Positions 63,219 to 64,000 of a stretch of DNA of 64,000 bases are shown here, piece by piece. This DNA is from Streptomyces venezuelae (lineage in GTDB: Bacteria; Actinomycetota; Actinomycetes; Streptomycetales; Streptomycetaceae). The position numbers and the translations under genes are program-made. Position 1 is the stretch's first letter. Each line of letters begins with the position of its first letter. The notes under the pieces were generated by a model. It was not told where the DNA came from. It saw only the letters and a program-made list of their open reading frames with translations, and made no database searches. The DNA lies in contig NZ_CP029191.1 of NCBI RefSeq assembly GCF_008642335.1, forward strand, positions 806,001 to 870,000, in the 5' to 3' direction.

Positions 63219-64000
63219 GCCTTGAGCAGCCCTGCGCCGTGCAGGGCGTCGGCCGCGACGGCGACGGCGTCGAACGGCAGCCCGGACCGTTCGGCGATGT
63301 CCAGCAGGCTGTGCTCGCCGTCGGAGAGGTTGAGCACCCAGAGCATGGCCATCTGGGCGTCCTTGGTGTCGCTGCGGCCGCCGAGCGCGTCGTACAGGCC
63401 GCGGCGGCCGAGCTGCGGTTCGCCGTAGGGGCTGAGGTTCTGGTACCTCCGGTTGCGGTCGAGGACGCCGAACGCCTCGCGGCAGACGGCGAGGGTGTCC
63501 GCCATCGCCTCCGGGGAGACGAAGTCCGGGTTGTCCGCCGAGGTGTGGTACTCGGGGTAGCCCGCGTACGGGGTGCGGCTGAGGGAGCCCACGCCGAGGT
63601 CGAACCCCGGCGAGCAGTACTGGCGCTCGTCGTAGCCGTACGGCGTGAACTCGGCGATGCGGTGCGGGCGTTCGGAGACGTCGAGGACGTGCCGGAGCAC
63701 CCGGTCGATCTCCGCGTCGCCGCGTCGGCTCTGCTTGTACGTGAGCCGCCCCGAGTCACCGGCGCAGGCCAGCACGAGCCCGTGCTTGACCTGGTCGATG
63801 CGCTCGGCGTTGCGTGCCAGCCAGGTGATCGCGCCGATGGTGCCGGGCGCGAAGATGAACCGGTACGTGTAGTACGGGTTCCGCTCGGCCAGCTCCCGGG
63901 CCAGGAACGTCGCCACCGCGACGCCGGCCAGATTGTCGTTGGCCAGCGACGGGTGGCAGACGTGGCAGGAGACGATGACCTCGTCGGCGACCTGCCCGGG
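63215..64000 (-). CDS. DUF4910 aminopeptidase-like protein with C-terminal winged helix, 5' end cut by window edge
   Basis: The last 261 residues of a longer protein (the start lies beyond 64000). The visible DUF4910 part shows VSCHVCHPSLANDNLAG (zinc-type His/Asp block), YRFIFAPGTIGAITWLARNA, and PEYHTSADNPDFVSPEAM. The final ~70 residues form a winged-helix-like domain (LWVLNLSDGEHSLLDIAERS, then DAVAVAADALHGAGLLKA). DUF4910 proteins resemble M28 peptidases and recur in polysaccharide clusters; their substrate is unknown. The stop overlaps the flippase start by 4 bases. Confidence 0.85.
   Translation of the reverse strand, partial: PGQVADEVIVSCHVCHPSLANDNLAGVAVATFLARELAERNPYYTYRFIFAPGTIGAITWLARNAERIDQVKHGLVLACAGDSGRLTYKQSRRGDAEIDRVLRHVLDVSERPHRIAEFTPYGYDERQYCSPGFDLGVGSLSRTPYAGYPEYHTSADNPDFVSPEAMADTLAVCREAFGVLDRNRRYQNLSPYGEPQLGRRGLYDALGGRSDTKDAQMAMLWVLNLSDGEHSLLDIAERSGLPFDAVAVAADALHGAGLLKA

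Noticed and set aside
61905..63428. 507-codon plus-strand frame opposite the flippase
   Set aside because: A highly charged shadow translation without domains. The minus-strand flippase has clear membrane helices and overlapping neighbours.

Overview
The window looks like a stretch of Streptomyces (or close actinomycete) chromosome. The DNA is very GC-rich, many genes start with GTG or TTG, genes overlap by 4 bases (ATGA or GTGA), and several families are typical of that genus: DUF3040, DUF5134, a multi-domain SpoIIE phosphatase, MmyB-type XRE and PadR regulators, and a ROK-regulated peptide transporter. I see no tRNA, rRNA, insertion sequence, phage gene or CRISPR array. The genes at both window edges are cut off.

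Region by region. 1-6.7 kb: a luciferase-like flavin monooxygenase with a 28-bp perfect palindrome in front of it, a TetR/GDSL-hydrolase pair, a MarR-acetyltransferase fusion with its own operator, a single-chain dihydroxyacetone kinase and a divergent MmyB-type regulator. 6.7-16.5 kb: ordinary metabolic genes (epoxide-hydrolase-like hydrolase, SDR, PAP2/diacylglycerol-kinase fusion, PadR, glycerophosphodiesterase, GNAT, VOC, carboxylesterase, type II NADH dehydrogenase). 16.5-28 kb: a MarR/FUSC exporter operon, membrane and HAD proteins, a TetR gene with a clear operator, a secreted LVIVD protein, a DUF305 lipoprotein, an FprA-like reductase and the apparent remnant of a large LuxR regulator. 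28-36.3 kb: a secreted VCBS protein, an atypical LuxR regulator facing a type II membrane protein with three W-repeat units, a CyeR-like ArsR/Old Yellow Enzyme pair, and a CotH kinase translationally coupled to a propeller-like protein.

36.4-47.4 kb is the most coherent block. A ROK repressor, an M81 (MlrC-like) metallopeptidase, a PheC-like binding protein and a small unknown gene form one overlapping operon. It diverges from a five-gene operon for an oligopeptide ABC transporter ending in a homocysteine S-methyltransferase. This looks like a regulated uptake-and-processing unit for an unknown peptide-like compound. 47.4-57.8 kb: a BNR-repeat protein, uracil-DNA glycosylase coupled to a sugar kinase, a CbiX-like protein with a degenerate active site, a lactonase, a LysE exporter, DUF2243 plus CtaG, a PAS-PAS-GAF-PP2C-HATPase sensor and an atypical PAP2 protein.

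57.85-64 kb: a minus-strand cluster for a cell-surface glycan or exported glycoconjugate, continuing past the window: DUF4910 protein, flippase, glycosyltransferase 2, pyruvyl transferase, sugar 3,5-epimerase and class III aminotransferase. All but one junction overlap by 4 bases. This cluster, the ROK/M81/transporter locus and the CotH pair are the best candidates for under-described biology here. All names rest on motif reading without database searches.
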